Below, in pieces: positions 1 to 5,680 of a stretch of 9,441 nucleotides of DNA. The DNA lies in contig CAIPFZ010000075.1 in assembly GCA_903864515.1 (NCBI GenBank), positions 1-9,441 of the forward strand, read 5' to 3'. The stretch is from an uncultured bacterium (GTDB taxonomy: Bacteria; Patescibacteriota; Minisyncoccia; Phycocordibacterales; CAIZLB01). The notes under the pieces were generated by a model. The model was not told the DNA's origin. It made no database searches and worked only from the letters and a program-made list of their open reading frames with translations. Position numbers and translations under genes: made by a program. Position 1 is the stretch's first letter. Each line of letters opens with the position of its first letter.

Positions 1-4
1 AATC

Positions 5-10
5 TATAAA
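5..10 (+). promoter_or_regulatory. putative -10 element of the RDD gene
   Basis: TATAAA lies 9 nt upstream of the ATG at 20. The window starts too close to see a -35. The local sequence is almost pure A/T, so chance matches are likely. The spacing agrees with the leaderless-type promoters of other genes here. Confidence 0.35.
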
Positions 11-19
11 AATAAATAT

Positions 20-1081
20 ATGGAACAAATAATAAAATCAGAATCTGAGTCAGGTAATTTGGTTAATTCAGTTGCTTTAAATAATACAGAATCTTCAACA
101 GTGGAATATGCAGGATTTTGGAGAAGGTTTGTAGGTTATTATGTTGATTATATGATCATATCAATAATGATCCTTATTGTTGTTACAATATTCTCTAAGT
201 TTTTTAATTATGATTTATTGTCTGCTGTATTGGCAAGTAAAATTTTAAATATTGAATTATCCCAAGGTGCTATATGGAGAGGTGTAACTATGCTTATCAC
301 GTCTGTTGGGTTGTATTTTGTAATTTGGACAGTGTATTATTGCTCGTTTGAAGTTTCAAAATTACAGGCTACACCTGGTAAATATATAGTTGGTATAAAA
401 GTTACGGATTTGAATGGAGAAAAAATAACTTTTAATAGAGCTTTGATCAGAAGACTATCTGCGATTCTTAGTACCCTAGTATTCTTTATAGGTTACTTAT
501 TTTCTGCTTTCACTGAAAAGAAACAAACATTCCATGATATATTGGCAAATACTTTAGTTGTCAAAAATAGTAAAAGAAGTGTTTTATTCTTGGTTACAGT
601 ATGTATATTAACATTTATCGCTGGTCTTACTTTGAATTGGGGTTCTTATGTTGATCCGTCTAATAATTCAATCTCTAGTGAAAATGAAGACGCGTTTGTA
701 GAAAATTACTCTGTTGTATTAAAGAGTACTGAAGTTAATTCTGAATTAAAAGAATCTATAATTGATGGATATAAAAAACAGCAGGAAGTGATGCTTTCTG
801 GCGATGTTGATAAAATTCGTAAACATTTGACTGATTCAGTTTCTGATCGAGTGGAAAAGTCTATGTATGAAGTTATATCAGATGCTGAAATTAAAAGGAC
901 TTCAGATACGTATGTTGAAATTGGTAAAAAGGTAACTGAATCTGATATTAGAAAGTCAGATTCTATATGGAGCTTTGATGCTGAAAAAACAAAAGTTAAA
1001 ATAGGTGTAGCTAAGGTGGAGAATGGCGTTAAATCCACATCCTCAGTGTCATTGTCTAGTATCAACGGTGTTTGGAGATAG
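20..1081 (+). CDS. RDD-family membrane protein with C-terminal soluble domain
   Basis: A 353-aa integral membrane protein. Residues 30-181 carry the RDD signature: GFWRRFVGYYVDY at 32-44 with the Arg pair and Asp, ATPGKYIVGIKVTD at 117-130, NRALIRRLSA at 139-148 and FTEKKQTFHDILANTLVV at 164-181. Hydrophobic segments lie at about 44-60, 88-108, 148-163 and 187-206. RDD proteins are proposed ion or solute transporters, with Na+/H+ antiport shown for some, but no substrate can be read here. After the last membrane segment there is a soluble tail of about 147 residues (207-353), Ser/Thr-, Lys- and Glu-rich, ending in a short beta-like stretch. I do not recognise this tail, and many RDD proteins lack one. 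The start is the first in-frame ATG and has no Shine-Dalgarno. The gene ends in TAG, 49 bp before rarA. Confidence 0.85.
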   Translation: MEQIIKSESESGNLVNSVALNNTESSTVEYAGFWRRFVGYYVDYMIISIMILIVVTIFSKFFNYDLLSAVLASKILNIELSQGAIWRGVTMLITSVGLYFVIWTVYYCSFEVSKLQATPGKYIVGIKVTDLNGEKITFNRALIRRLSAILSTLVFFIGYLFSAFTEKKQTFHDILANTLVVKNSKRSVLFLVTVCILTFIAGLTLNWGSYVDPSNNSISSENEDAFVENYSVVLKSTEVNSELKESIIDGYKKQQEVMLSGDVDKIRKHLTDSVSDRVEKSMYEVISDAEIKRTSDTYVEIGKKVTESDIRKSDSIWSFDAEKTKVKIGVAKVENGVKSTSSVSLSSINGVWR

Positions 1082-1094
1082 CTTGCATATTGTT

Positions 1095-1123
1095 TTTACA
1101 CACATACTCACATGTAGTACTAT
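1095..1123 (+). promoter_or_regulatory. promoter of rarA, predicted leaderless
   Basis: TTTACA (1095-1100, 5/6 to consensus) is followed after exactly 17 bp by TACTAT (1118-1123, 4/6). Transcription would begin near 1130-1131, on or next to the ATG at 1131. No Shine-Dalgarno precedes that ATG. The -10 overlaps an inverted repeat at 1111-1133. Confidence 0.6.
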
Positions 1124-1133
1124 TGTACTCATG
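1111..1133 (+). repeat. inverted repeat over the rarA -10 and start codon
   Basis: The arms are CATGTAGTAC (1111-1120) and GTACTCATG (1125-1133), with loop TATT. They pair over 9 bp with one bulged T. The right arm includes the start codon and the left arm overlaps the proposed -10. This could be an operator. It could not form as a full RNA hairpin if transcription starts at the ATG. Confidence 0.5.
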
Positions 1134-2297
1134 GAACCACTCGCATCAAAAATTAGACCAAAAAACCTCAAAGAATTTGTGGGGCAGGATCATTTGGTTG
1201 GGGAAGACATGCCTATAAAAAAGGCTATTGAGACTAGACACCTCTTCTCCTTTATTCTATGGGGGCCACCAGGGGTAGGCAAGACAACACTTGCTCGTAT
1301 TTATGCACAATCGCTCAATGCAGAATTTTATGAGCTATCTGCAGTCTCTGCCGGTAAGGATGATATAAGGAGAATAGTGGATGATAAGATAATGCTAAAC
1401 ACGAAGCCGAAGGTTTTATTCTTGGATGAGATACATAGATTTAGTAAGTCTCAACAAGATTTTCTCTTACCTCATGTTGAAAGTGGAGCTATAACTTTAA
1501 TTGGTGCAACAACTGAAAATCCAAGTTTTGAAGTTATTGGAGCTCTACTTTCTAGAATGCGAGTTTTTACTCTGATGGAGCTTTCATCTGATGATATGAA
1601 GAAAATTATTAAGCGAGCTGGTGTTGTTGCGGGAATTAAACTAGATAAAAAAGCGCAAGATTGGATTATTGAAATGTCAGCGGGTGACGCTAGGATGTTG
1701 ATTACAACTCTTGAGACGGCAAATAATTTTTATGGCAAGACTGCTGGAGGAGATGGTATTTTGACGGTAGAGAATTTAAAAGATACTGTCCAAAATAGAT
1801 TTTTAAGATTCGATAAAAAAGGTGAGGAACATTACAATACCATCAGTGCTTTCATAAAAAGTATGCGCGCGGGAAATCCTGACTCTGCAATATATTATTT
1901 AGCGAGAATGCTAATGGCAGGGGAGGATCCAAAATTTATTGCAAGAAGAATGGTTATTTTTGCATCAGAAGATGTTGGCCTTGCACAACCAACGGCACTT
2001 GTTGTTGCTAATGAAGTCTTTAGAGCAGTTGAGGTGATTGGAATGCCGGAGTGTAGAATTAACCTAGCGCATGGTGTTGCATACTTGGCGCTCGCCAAAA
2101 AGGATAGAACTGCATATGACGCAATCGGTTCTGCAATGGAGGATGTTGTAAGGTATGGTAATTTACCCATTCCGATGAAGCTTAGAAATCCGAATACAAA
2201 ATTAATGAAAGAGGTTGGATATGGGGCGGGGTATGAAATGTATGATAAAGAGGGGTTGTTACCAGATAAGCTGAAGAATAGGAAGTATTTGAGATAG
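1131..2297 (+). CDS. rarA: replication-associated recombination protein RarA (MgsA), AAA+ ATPase
   Basis: A 388-aa ATPase of the RarA/MgsA/WRNIP1 family, which acts at stalled replication forks and is related to clamp-loader subunits. Visible motifs: Walker A GPPGVGKT (45-52), Walker B VLFLDEIHR (95-103), sensor 1 in GATTENPSF (125-133), arginine-finger SRM (141-143) and sensor 2 GDARML (185-190). The family hallmark KKGEEHYNTISAFIKSMR follows at 229-246, then the C-terminal tetramerisation region with IFASEDVGLAQP (276-287). The length is slightly below the usual 410-450 aa, with all motifs intact. The frame stays open back to an ATG at 1023, but that 36-residue extension overlaps the RDD gene and does not look like RarA. 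MEPLASKIRPKNLKEFVGQ from 1131 is the typical family N-terminus. The gene has its own promoter with no leader. Confidence 0.95.
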   Translation: MEPLASKIRPKNLKEFVGQDHLVGEDMPIKKAIETRHLFSFILWGPPGVGKTTLARIYAQSLNAEFYELSAVSAGKDDIRRIVDDKIMLNTKPKVLFLDEIHRFSKSQQDFLLPHVESGAITLIGATTENPSFEVIGALLSRMRVFTLMELSSDDMKKIIKRAGVVAGIKLDKKAQDWIIEMSAGDARMLITTLETANNFYGKTAGGDGILTVENLKDTVQNRFLRFDKKGEEHYNTISAFIKSMRAGNPDSAIYYLARMLMAGEDPKFIARRMVIFASEDVGLAQPTALVVANEVFRAVEVIGMPECRINLAHGVAYLALAKKDRTAYDAIGSAMEDVVRYGNLPIPMKLRNPNTKLMKEVGYGAGYEMYDKEGLLPDKLKNRKYLR

Positions 2298-2303
2298 CTT
2301 GAG

Positions 2304-2330
2304 ACGGCCATCGAGAAGGTTGTTTTTTTT
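2304..2330 (+). terminator. putative intrinsic terminator of rarA
   Basis: Seven bases after the rarA stop, ACGGCC (2304-2309) can pair with GGTTGT (2318-2323) as a 6-bp stem with two G-U pairs. A run of eight T (2323-2330) follows. The stem is weak, but its position and T-tract are right for a terminator. Confidence 0.5.
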
Positions 2331-2387
2331 AATCTTCTTTCTTTGGACGCTAGGCATCTTATGTTTGATGTACAATCTTTAGGGTGA

Positions 2388-2396
2388 TGGTATAAT
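2388..2396 (+). promoter_or_regulatory. extended -10 promoter of the DUF5652 gene
   Basis: TGGTATAAT is a perfect extended -10 (TGnTATAAT), with the hexamer at 2391-2396. The ATG at 2407 is 10 nt beyond it, or 13 nt for the second ATG at 2410, so any leader would be only a few bases. No good -35 is seen at 17 bp, as is usual for extended -10 promoters; TTGATG lies 20 bp away. Confidence 0.7.
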
Positions 2397-2406
2397 AGGT
2401 GGTATT

Positions 2407-2808
2407 ATGATGTACAATAATTTATATGGAGTAGGACATTATGGAGGAGGTTTTTCACCATGGGCTTTTAGTCCGGCAGTGTTTATCGGTCTATCAATTT
2501 TAGGATTCCTGTTTGTGATTTGGTTTATAATCTCACTTGCTCTTAAGGGGTATGCTTTGTGGACTGCAGTAAAGAGAAACGAGAAATGGTGGTTTATAGC
2601 ACTTCTTGTTATAAATACAATGGGTATTTTTGAATTACTATATTTGTTATTTATTGCAAAAGTTTCTTGGAGTTCAGATTGTAAAAGCTGTGGTCATTGT
2701 AAGCACTGTTGTGAAGGTTCAAAGACTTGCGGTGTAGATGAGACAGAAGAAAAGATGGATAGAGAAAATGAAGAGAATACAAAGAAGGAGGCGGAGGAAG
2801 TGATGTAA
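2407..2808 (+). CDS. DUF5652-type two-TM membrane protein with cysteine-rich tail
   Basis: A 133-aa small membrane protein. A short Gly/Tyr/aromatic N-terminus precedes a long hydrophobic segment (about 22-47), the polar motif ALWTAVKRNEKWWF (50-63) and a second hydrophobic segment (63-84). The sequence from KGYALW to LLYLLF resembles DUF5652, whose function is unknown. After the membrane comes an unusual cysteine cluster with Cys at 92, 95, 98, 101, 102 and 108 and His at 97 and 100. An acidic/basic charged tail (111-133) closes the protein. The cysteines suggest metal or thiol chemistry, but no known cluster motif fits exactly. Translation may start at Met1 or Met2 (ATGATG). The gene stands alone, between a terminator and an extended -10 promoter upstream and a bidirectional terminator downstream. 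Confidence 0.8.
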   Translation: MMYNNLYGVGHYGGGFSPWAFSPAVFIGLSILGFLFVIWFIISLALKGYALWTAVKRNEKWWFIALLVINTMGIFELLYLLFIAKVSWSSDCKSCGHCKHCCEGSKTCGVDETEEKMDRENEENTKKEAEEVM

Positions 2809-2834
2809 TTTGATTATTATAATAGCTAAATAGT

Positions 2835-2874
2835 TAAATAAAAATACATCACAAGGGTGATGTATTTTTATTTA
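2835..2874. terminator. bidirectional intrinsic terminator between convergent genes
   Basis: A perfect 18-bp inverted repeat: 2835-2852 (ending ATACATCAC) pairs with 2857-2874 (starting GTGATGTAT) around loop AAGG. The outer stem is A-tract facing T-tract, so each strand gives a GC-containing core followed by U's. It lies between the end of the DUF5652 gene (+) and the end of the unknown gene at 2911 (-), where one shared terminator is expected. Confidence 0.9.
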
Positions 2875-2890
2875 TGAAATTAGCTTTCAT

Positions 2891-2910
2891 TCATCTTTGA
2901 AAAAAGATGA
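2891..2910 (-). terminator. stem-loop directly after the stop of the - strand gene
   Basis: TCATCTTT (2891-2898) and AAAGATGA (2903-2910) form a perfect 8-bp stem around GAAA. It abuts the stop codon at 2911-2913. No T-run follows on the - strand, so by itself it is a poor intrinsic terminator. It may protect the 3' end or assist the stronger hairpin 17 bp further on. Confidence 0.4.
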
Positions 2911-3504
2911 TTACTCTATACAACAATTTATCGCTCTTCTAACCACATCTCCAAGCTTAGCAGTTAGTCCCTGCTTCTTAGGATCCATATCTGCAGCGTT
3001 GATTTGATTATCGTCAATTTTCTTAATATCTGCTGTTGAAATCATCTTCATGTTTAAGCCCCAAAATAGGGAATAGAGTTCATATGATTTATTGAACAAT
3101 CCGTAAGCATCCTCCTTGTTGCCTCTACTTAATTGCTTAGTTCCAACCTCCATCAGTCTATAACTTGCTGCCATTAAGTGTTTTGAAATACACCAGACTT
3201 CACCTTCATAGTCTTTAATAATTCGCTTTAGTAATTCCTTACGCATTTCTCTAACTGTGTCAATCAAATCATAATACTCATTCTTACCAGTTTTTGCGCC
3301 CGTGAAGAAGAAGTGCTCCTCAATACTAACTAGGTTCATTATAGCGATAGATAGATCTTGATCAGACGATAAGTCCATTTGGTCTTGCTTCTTCATCGAG
3401 TCCACCTTTTCTATAAATTCCTCAAGTTTTTTTACATCAAAACCTCCTGTTTTTGTTGCGGTTGTTTCTTTGTTATCTGTGTTTGTATTTATTGTGTCAT
3501 TCAT
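2911..3504 (-). CDS. conserved-looking helical protein of unknown function
   Basis: A 197-aa soluble protein when started at the ATG at 3504. A Thr/Asn/Lys-rich, probably disordered N-terminus (1-22) leads into a Lys/Glu/Asp-rich region and then a helical body. Distinctive stretches are DLSIAIMNLVSIEEHFFFTG (50-69), DTVREMRKELLKRIIKDYEG (82-101), EVWCISKHLMAASYRLMEVG (102-121) and, after it, EDAYGLFNKSYELYSLFWGL (131-150), which is TPR-like in feel. There is no signal peptide or membrane segment. Such proteins occur in Parcubacteria as hypotheticals, as far as I recall; I cannot give a function. The frame opens seven codons earlier (ATG at 3525). I prefer 3504 because an extended -10 with a TTG-type -35 sits exactly upstream, giving a leaderless start, and the earlier ATG lies inside the operator-like repeat. 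Confidence 0.75.
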   Translation of the reverse strand: MNDTINTNTDNKETTATKTGGFDVKKLEEFIEKVDSMKKQDQMDLSSDQDLSIAIMNLVSIEEHFFFTGAKTGKNEYYDLIDTVREMRKELLKRIIKDYEGEVWCISKHLMAASYRLMEVGTKQLSRGNKEDAYGLFNKSYELYSLFWGLNMKMISTADIKKIDDNQINAADMDPKKQGLTAKLGDVVRRAINCCIE

Positions 3505-3511
3505 ATATTTA

Positions 3512-3540
3512 ATATTATCACCCATTGGACGATTCTACAA
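3512..3540 (-). promoter_or_regulatory. promoter of the - strand gene at 3504, leaderless
   Basis: Reading the - strand: TTGTAG (3540-3535), a 17-bp spacer ending in TGA, then TAATAT (3517-3512). This makes an extended -10 of the TGnTAATAT type. The ATG at 3504 follows after 7 nt, so the transcript would begin at or next to the start codon. The -35 hexamer is exactly the loop of the inverted repeat at 3522-3554. Confidence 0.55.
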
Positions 3541-3554
3541 AATCGACCAATTGG
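3522..3554. repeat. long inverted repeat centred on the -35 (operator candidate)
   Basis: The left arm CCATTGGACGATT (3522-3534) and the right arm AATCGACCAATTGG (3541-3554) pair over 12 bp with one bulge and one mismatch, around CTACAA. It lies in the 67 bp between the two - strand genes. No T-run follows on the - strand, which argues against a simple terminator for the upstream gene. Its centring on the -35 hexamer suggests a repressor site. Confidence 0.65.
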
Positions 3555-3571
3555 TTATTTATTGTATAAAA

Positions 3572-4120
3572 CTATTTTGTAAGGAAATAGAAAGTAAAAC
3601 TCAGTACGATTAATAGTACATTTGGTATAACAACTTTCTCAAAAGGAAAATGTGCACGGCCATTATTATTAGCCTTCATGTGGGCATACCACTCAGCGCT
3701 CGTCCAAAATGCAAATGTTCCAACCATTATTCCAAGTGTTAATTTATCTACTGAAAAAGCGGATTCTGTCCCAAATACCTCAAGGGCCCCTAATTTATTG
3801 CCAATAATGCCCATGCCCCAAAGTGGAAATACCACTAATAAATAATACGCAAGGACTGTGATTGTATTTCTAAATTTGAAGTTAATCTTCTTTTTCTCAA
3901 ACCAGTTTATATTCCAAAAAGCCATTGAAAGTGTTAGGGCACCAATCCAAAGGCCTGTTATTGTGTCATCAATTCCTATCCATCTTGAGAAACCAACACC
4001 CGATGCAACAGCTACAGTACAAACTGGGCATACCGCTAGCGCAACCTTATGCTTGAAAACATAAATTAGAGCTAACGCAAGGGAAGAAGTCTTTAATAGT
4101 GATTTTGTATGTTTATGCAT
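3572..4120 (-). CDS. polytopic membrane protein with CPVC motif, unknown function
   Basis: A 182-aa inner-membrane protein. A basic N-terminus (MHKHTKSLLK) is followed by a hydrophobic helix (about 11-30), then CPVC at 31-34 within AVCPVCTVAVASGVGFSRWIGIDD. Further hydrophobic segments lie at about 53-72, 87-107, 125-145 and 161-180, with a Lys-rich loop at 76-83. CxxC next to a membrane helix is the arrangement of thiol-disulfide or metal-handling membrane proteins such as VKOR- or DsbB-like enzymes. No second cysteine pair is present, so it is not a complete enzyme of either type. I believe related hypothetical proteins exist in CPR genomes, but no function is known to me. The ATG lies 2 nt after the stop of the 49-aa gene, so the two are probably cotranscribed and translationally coupled. 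Confidence 0.8.
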   Translation of the reverse strand: MHKHTKSLLKTSSLALALIYVFKHKVALAVCPVCTVAVASGVGFSRWIGIDDTITGLWIGALTLSMAFWNINWFEKKKINFKFRNTITVLAYYLLVVFPLWGMGIIGNKLGALEVFGTESAFSVDKLTLGIMVGTFAFWTSAEWYAHMKANNNGRAHFPFEKVVIPNVLLIVLSFTFYFLTK

Positions 4121-4122
4121 TG

Positions 4123-4272
4123 TTATTTATATATTACTTTATCAACTTGCACACCATTATTATAGCTTTCACCAATTTTGGATTTATTAATTCTGTCTAT
4201 TGATATAGATAGAACTGCTATCATTATTGATACCAAAAATAACATGCTTGATGCAAACAATTTTTTACTCAT
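4123..4272 (-). CDS. 49-aa membrane-anchored peptide, unknown function
   Basis: A small gene reading MSKKLFASSMLFLVSIMIAV at its start. It has a positive N-terminus, one hydrophobic helix (about 5-24), then a polar tail (25-49) with DRINKSKIGE and ending VDKVIYK. It could be a single-pass membrane peptide or carry an uncleaved signal anchor; no lipobox or cysteine is visible. The case for a real gene is a near-consensus promoter (ATGACA, 17 bp, TATAAT) ending 8 nt before its ATG, a TAA stop 2 nt before the next start, and an intergenic space it fills almost fully. It probably works with the CPVC membrane protein behind it, by position only. I recognise no family. Confidence 0.7.
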   Translation of the reverse strand: MSKKLFASSMLFLVSIMIAVLSISIDRINKSKIGESYNNGVQVDKVIYK

Positions 4273-4280
4273 ATCACCAC

Positions 4281-4309
4281 ATTATAGCCTTTTTGGGCAT
4301 TTGTGTCAT
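4281..4309 (-). promoter_or_regulatory. strong promoter of the 49-aa gene/CPVC operon
   Basis: On the - strand, ATGACA (4309-4304, 5/6) is followed after 17 bp by a perfect TATAAT (4286-4281). The ATG at 4272 comes after 8 nt, so initiation would fall within a base or two of it. The leader contains GTGG only, no proper Shine-Dalgarno. The -35 region overlaps that of the divergent promoter of the aquaporin gene. Confidence 0.8.
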
Positions 4310-4319
4310 CTTTGCTGTA

Positions 4320-4328
4320 TGATATAAT
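4320..4328 (+). promoter_or_regulatory. extended -10 promoter of the aquaporin operon, leaderless
   Basis: TGATATAAT is a perfect extended -10, with the hexamer at 4323-4328. The ATG at 4336 follows after 7 nt, so the mRNA should begin at the start codon. A partial -35, TTGTGT, lies at 4301-4306 with a 16-bp spacer. The two divergent -35 regions overlap, so the operons may compete for or share control. Confidence 0.75.
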
Positions 4329-4335
4329 TATTTTT

Positions 4336-5085
4336 ATGAACACAAATAAAATTTCATATAATAAATATGTTGCCGAAATAATCGGTACTTTAATGTTGGT
4401 ATTAGTAGTTGCATTATCAGGTGCTGGTTTGTCAGCGATCGTCTTTGCAGGAATGGTCCTAGCTTTCATCGTGTATTTGTTTGGAGATGTTAGTGGAGCT
4501 CATGTTAATCCAGCTTTTACAATTGCAGCCTTAACTATGAAGAAAATAAAGTGGCAAGACGCTGTTCTTTATATTTGTTCACAACTTATTGGTGCAGCAA
4601 TCGCTCTTATAATATTAAAAAACATACCAGATTTTAAATTCATGGATTTAGGTACGGCAATGCCAGAGCTTTCTATGATGACTATCTTCATGGCTGAGAT
4701 TGTTGGATCTGCAATTTTTGCAATGGCATTTTCTGCTGTACTGCATGGTAGAACTACAAAAAGTAATGCAGGGTTCGTTATAGGAATGGGTCTATTCTTT
4801 GGCCTATTAGCTGCAAATATCATGACGAAGGGAGTTGGAATGGTTAATCCTGCAGTTTCAATTGGAACAAATGTGATAAATTGGGCAACTATTATAGGTC
4901 CTATTGTTGGAGCTTTGATTGGAGCTTGGCTATATAAATTTATAGTGTTGGGTAAATTGTGTGATAAGGATTCTGCTTGTGGCAGTGATAATGAATCTAA
5001 TTGTTGCGGTGAATCAAAAGAGGATGCAGTTGATTCTTCTTCAGATTCTGTTGTGATAATTGAGGAGATTGAGGTGGTTAAATAA
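4336..5085 (+). CDS. aquaporin/MIP-family channel with atypical second NPA and cysteine tail
   Basis: A 249-aa six-helix channel of the major intrinsic protein family. E14 in AEIIGT (helix 1), the first NPA at 58-60 in GAHVNPAFT, E121 in AEIVGS (helix 4) and the second NPA at 171-173 in GMVNPAVS show the family's internal duplication. Canonical aquaporins have Arg right after the second NPA; here it is Val174, so the aromatic/arginine filter is altered. Substrate could be water, glycerol, peroxide or another small neutral solute and cannot be told from this. Beyond helix 6 a cytoplasmic tail (207-249) carries Cys at 209, 215, 223 and 224, then a Ser/Asp/Glu/Val-rich end. The frame is open from a GTG at 4303, but that start would place the -10 inside the gene, so the ATG at 4336 is chosen. 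The oxidoreductase follows 9 bp downstream. Confidence 0.88.
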   Translation: MNTNKISYNKYVAEIIGTLMLVLVVALSGAGLSAIVFAGMVLAFIVYLFGDVSGAHVNPAFTIAALTMKKIKWQDAVLYICSQLIGAAIALIILKNIPDFKFMDLGTAMPELSMMTIFMAEIVGSAIFAMAFSAVLHGRTTKSNAGFVIGMGLFFGLLAANIMTKGVGMVNPAVSIGTNVINWATIIGPIVGALIGAWLYKFIVLGKLCDKDSACGSDNESNCCGESKEDAVDSSSDSVVIIEEIEVVK

Positions 5086-5094
5086 TCATCTATA

Positions 5095-5664
5095 ATGAAA
5101 TCACTAGTAATAACCGCGCACCCAAGCTCTTTAGGTTTTACTCATAAAATTGCTGAGTCATATAAACTTGGTGTGGAAAATTCTGGTGGTGAAGTTGAAA
5201 TATTAGATTTGTATAAGGAGTCAGAAAAGCAAGGTTATCTTTATTTTGAAAACATTAAAGAGCCGTCAGTTGATATACTCAGAGATTCTTATCAAAAGAA
5301 AATTACAGAGGCAAATAACATAGTATTAATTCACCCACTCTGGTGGGGTGGAATGCCTGCTATTATGAAGAACTTTATCGATTGTAATTTTACTCCAAGA
5401 TTTGCTTATAGGTATATTAACGGAAGACCCGTTGGATTATTAAAGGGAAAAACTGCAAGTGTATATATTACTTGTGATGGTTCAATATGGATATATAGAA
5501 TACTTGCTATTCCATTTAAGGTGATCTGGAGGTTTATCATCCTTGGTCTGTGTGGTTTTAAGGTAAAGAGAATTTCTGTTCTTGATAAGAAATTTAAAAG
5601 GACAGAGAGCGAGCTAAATAAATTCTTGGAAAAAGTTAAGAAAGACGGAGAAAAGGTTGGATAG
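5095..5664 (+). CDS. NAD(P)H oxidoreductase, NQO1/KefF-like flavodoxin fold
   Basis: A 189-aa cytosolic flavoprotein of the flavodoxin-like fold family that includes NQO1, MdaB and KefF. These transfer two electrons from NAD(P)H to quinones or related acceptors using FAD or FMN. MKSLVITAHPSS (1-12) is the first beta strand and phosphate loop. HPLWWGGMPAIMKNFIDCNF (80-99) is the hallmark flavin-binding loop. PRFAYRY and GKTASVYITC (118-127) match later conserved strands. The length is normal for the family. It starts 9 bp after the channel gene and likely shares its transcript. AATAAT at 5081-5086, 8 nt from the ATG, could be an extra internal -10. The tail (162-189) is Lys-rich. The exact electron acceptor is unknown. 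Confidence 0.85.
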   Translation: MKSLVITAHPSSLGFTHKIAESYKLGVENSGGEVEILDLYKESEKQGYLYFENIKEPSVDILRDSYQKKITEANNIVLIHPLWWGGMPAIMKNFIDCNFTPRFAYRYINGRPVGLLKGKTASVYITCDGSIWIYRILAIPFKVIWRFIILGLCGFKVKRISVLDKKFKRTESELNKFLEKVKKDGEKVG

Positions 5665-5680
5665 CCAAAGTCCGTTTTAA

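Noticed and set aside
706..1065. 119-codon open frame on the - strand over the RDD gene tail
   Set aside because: Antisense to a real gene with no independent support; Ser/Thr-rich shadow sequence.
1023..1130. 36-codon in-frame extension upstream of rarA
   Set aside because: It overlaps the end of the RDD gene, has no resemblance to RarA, and the promoter places transcription start at 1131.
1895..2311. 138-codon open frame on the - strand over rarA
   Set aside because: It is antisense to a strongly conserved ATPase and has no promoter or recognisable protein features.
2368..2418. Direct repeat GATGTACAAT at 2368-2377 and 2409-2418
   Set aside because: Only 10 bp and one copy overlaps the start codon; no sign of a mobile element or iteron array.
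4303..4335. GTG start 11 codons upstream of the aquaporin ATG
   Set aside because: The extended -10 would lie inside the coding region; the ATG at 4336 fits the family length and the promoter.
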